A DNA stretch of 64,000 nucleotides, from the NCBI GenBank assembly GCA_034687125.1, contig JAQGBZ010000032.1, forward strand, positions 62,001 to 126,000. The letters are read 5' to 3'. Shown piece after piece: positions 63,901-64,000 of this stretch; the first letter of the stretch is position 1, and the number at the start of each line of letters is the position of its first letter. The notes below the pieces were generated by a model. The model made no database searches. It saw only the letters and a program-made list of their open reading frames with translations, and was not told the origin of the DNA. The stretch comes from Neelides folsomi (Eukaryota > Arthropoda > Collembola > Neelipleona > Neelidae). The translations under genes and the position numbers were made by a program.

Positions 63901-64000
63901 ATATGTACAGTCATACCAGTCATAGGTTCAGAAATGAGGGAGAATTGAAGGAAGAAATAGGAAAATAAGGCTCTTTATTCCAAATGAAGAGAAGTCAGAG

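Larger units (their letters stand above)
53540..64000. other. Right-hand stretch without a supported gene
   Basis: This has the same texture as the preceding stretch. A G+C-richer section with many short overlapping ORFs lies at about 60.6-63.7 kb. The minus-strand candidates at 58.8, 60.2 and 60.9 kb are the only coding hints. I see no repeats beyond short simple runs. Confidence 0.45.

Noticed and set aside
1-64000. LTR retroelements, LINEs, Polintons, CRISPR arrays, telomeric or satellite arrays
   Set aside because: I looked for reverse transcriptase, integrase and capsid-like frames, long direct end repeats and regularly spaced repeats, and saw none.

Overview
The window reads as nuclear DNA of an arthropod: A+T-rich, intron-type flanks around one large protein gene of the insect/crustacean long-Toll family. 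I cannot place it to class from sequence alone. I see no bacterial-style gene packing, rRNA, tRNA, CRISPR array, LTR retroelement or LINE.

The only gene I am confident of is a Toll-like receptor on the + strand, with its coding sequence in a single uninterrupted exon (13534-17406, 1290 aa). It has a signal peptide, two leucine-rich-repeat blocks with cysteine-rich flanks, one membrane span, a cytoplasmic TIR domain and a proline-rich C-terminal tail. The TIR sequence and the cysteine-dense spacer between the LRR blocks put it in the Toll-6/Tollo (Toll-8) branch. A good splice acceptor at 13408-13409 and a good donor at 12561 suggest a short 5' noncoding exon and an 849-nt leader intron. The leader just before the start codon carries three tiny upstream ORFs chained by ATGA overlaps. 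The 3' UTR is A+T-rich, with a candidate poly(A) signal at 18105.

About 12 kb upstream and 46 kb downstream of Toll hold no gene I can recognise. This could be a long cis-regulatory landscape, or introns of neighbouring genes with small exons. I list a set of low-confidence candidate exons and ORFs. The best are a cluster of open frames at 21.0-22.3 kb that includes a 212-codon frame, a minus-strand exon with a basic stretch plus hydrophobic segment at 42.35-42.54 kb, and a few exon-sized blocks with matched splice sites. Short open frames between plausible splice sites are common by chance in 64 kb, so their confidences are low and I do not assemble them into gene models.

One clear mobile element is present: a 186-bp MITE-like element at 53348-53533 with about 46-bp terminal inverted repeats and TA flanks, as expected of a non-autonomous Tc1/mariner relative. 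A few short microsatellites complete the picture.
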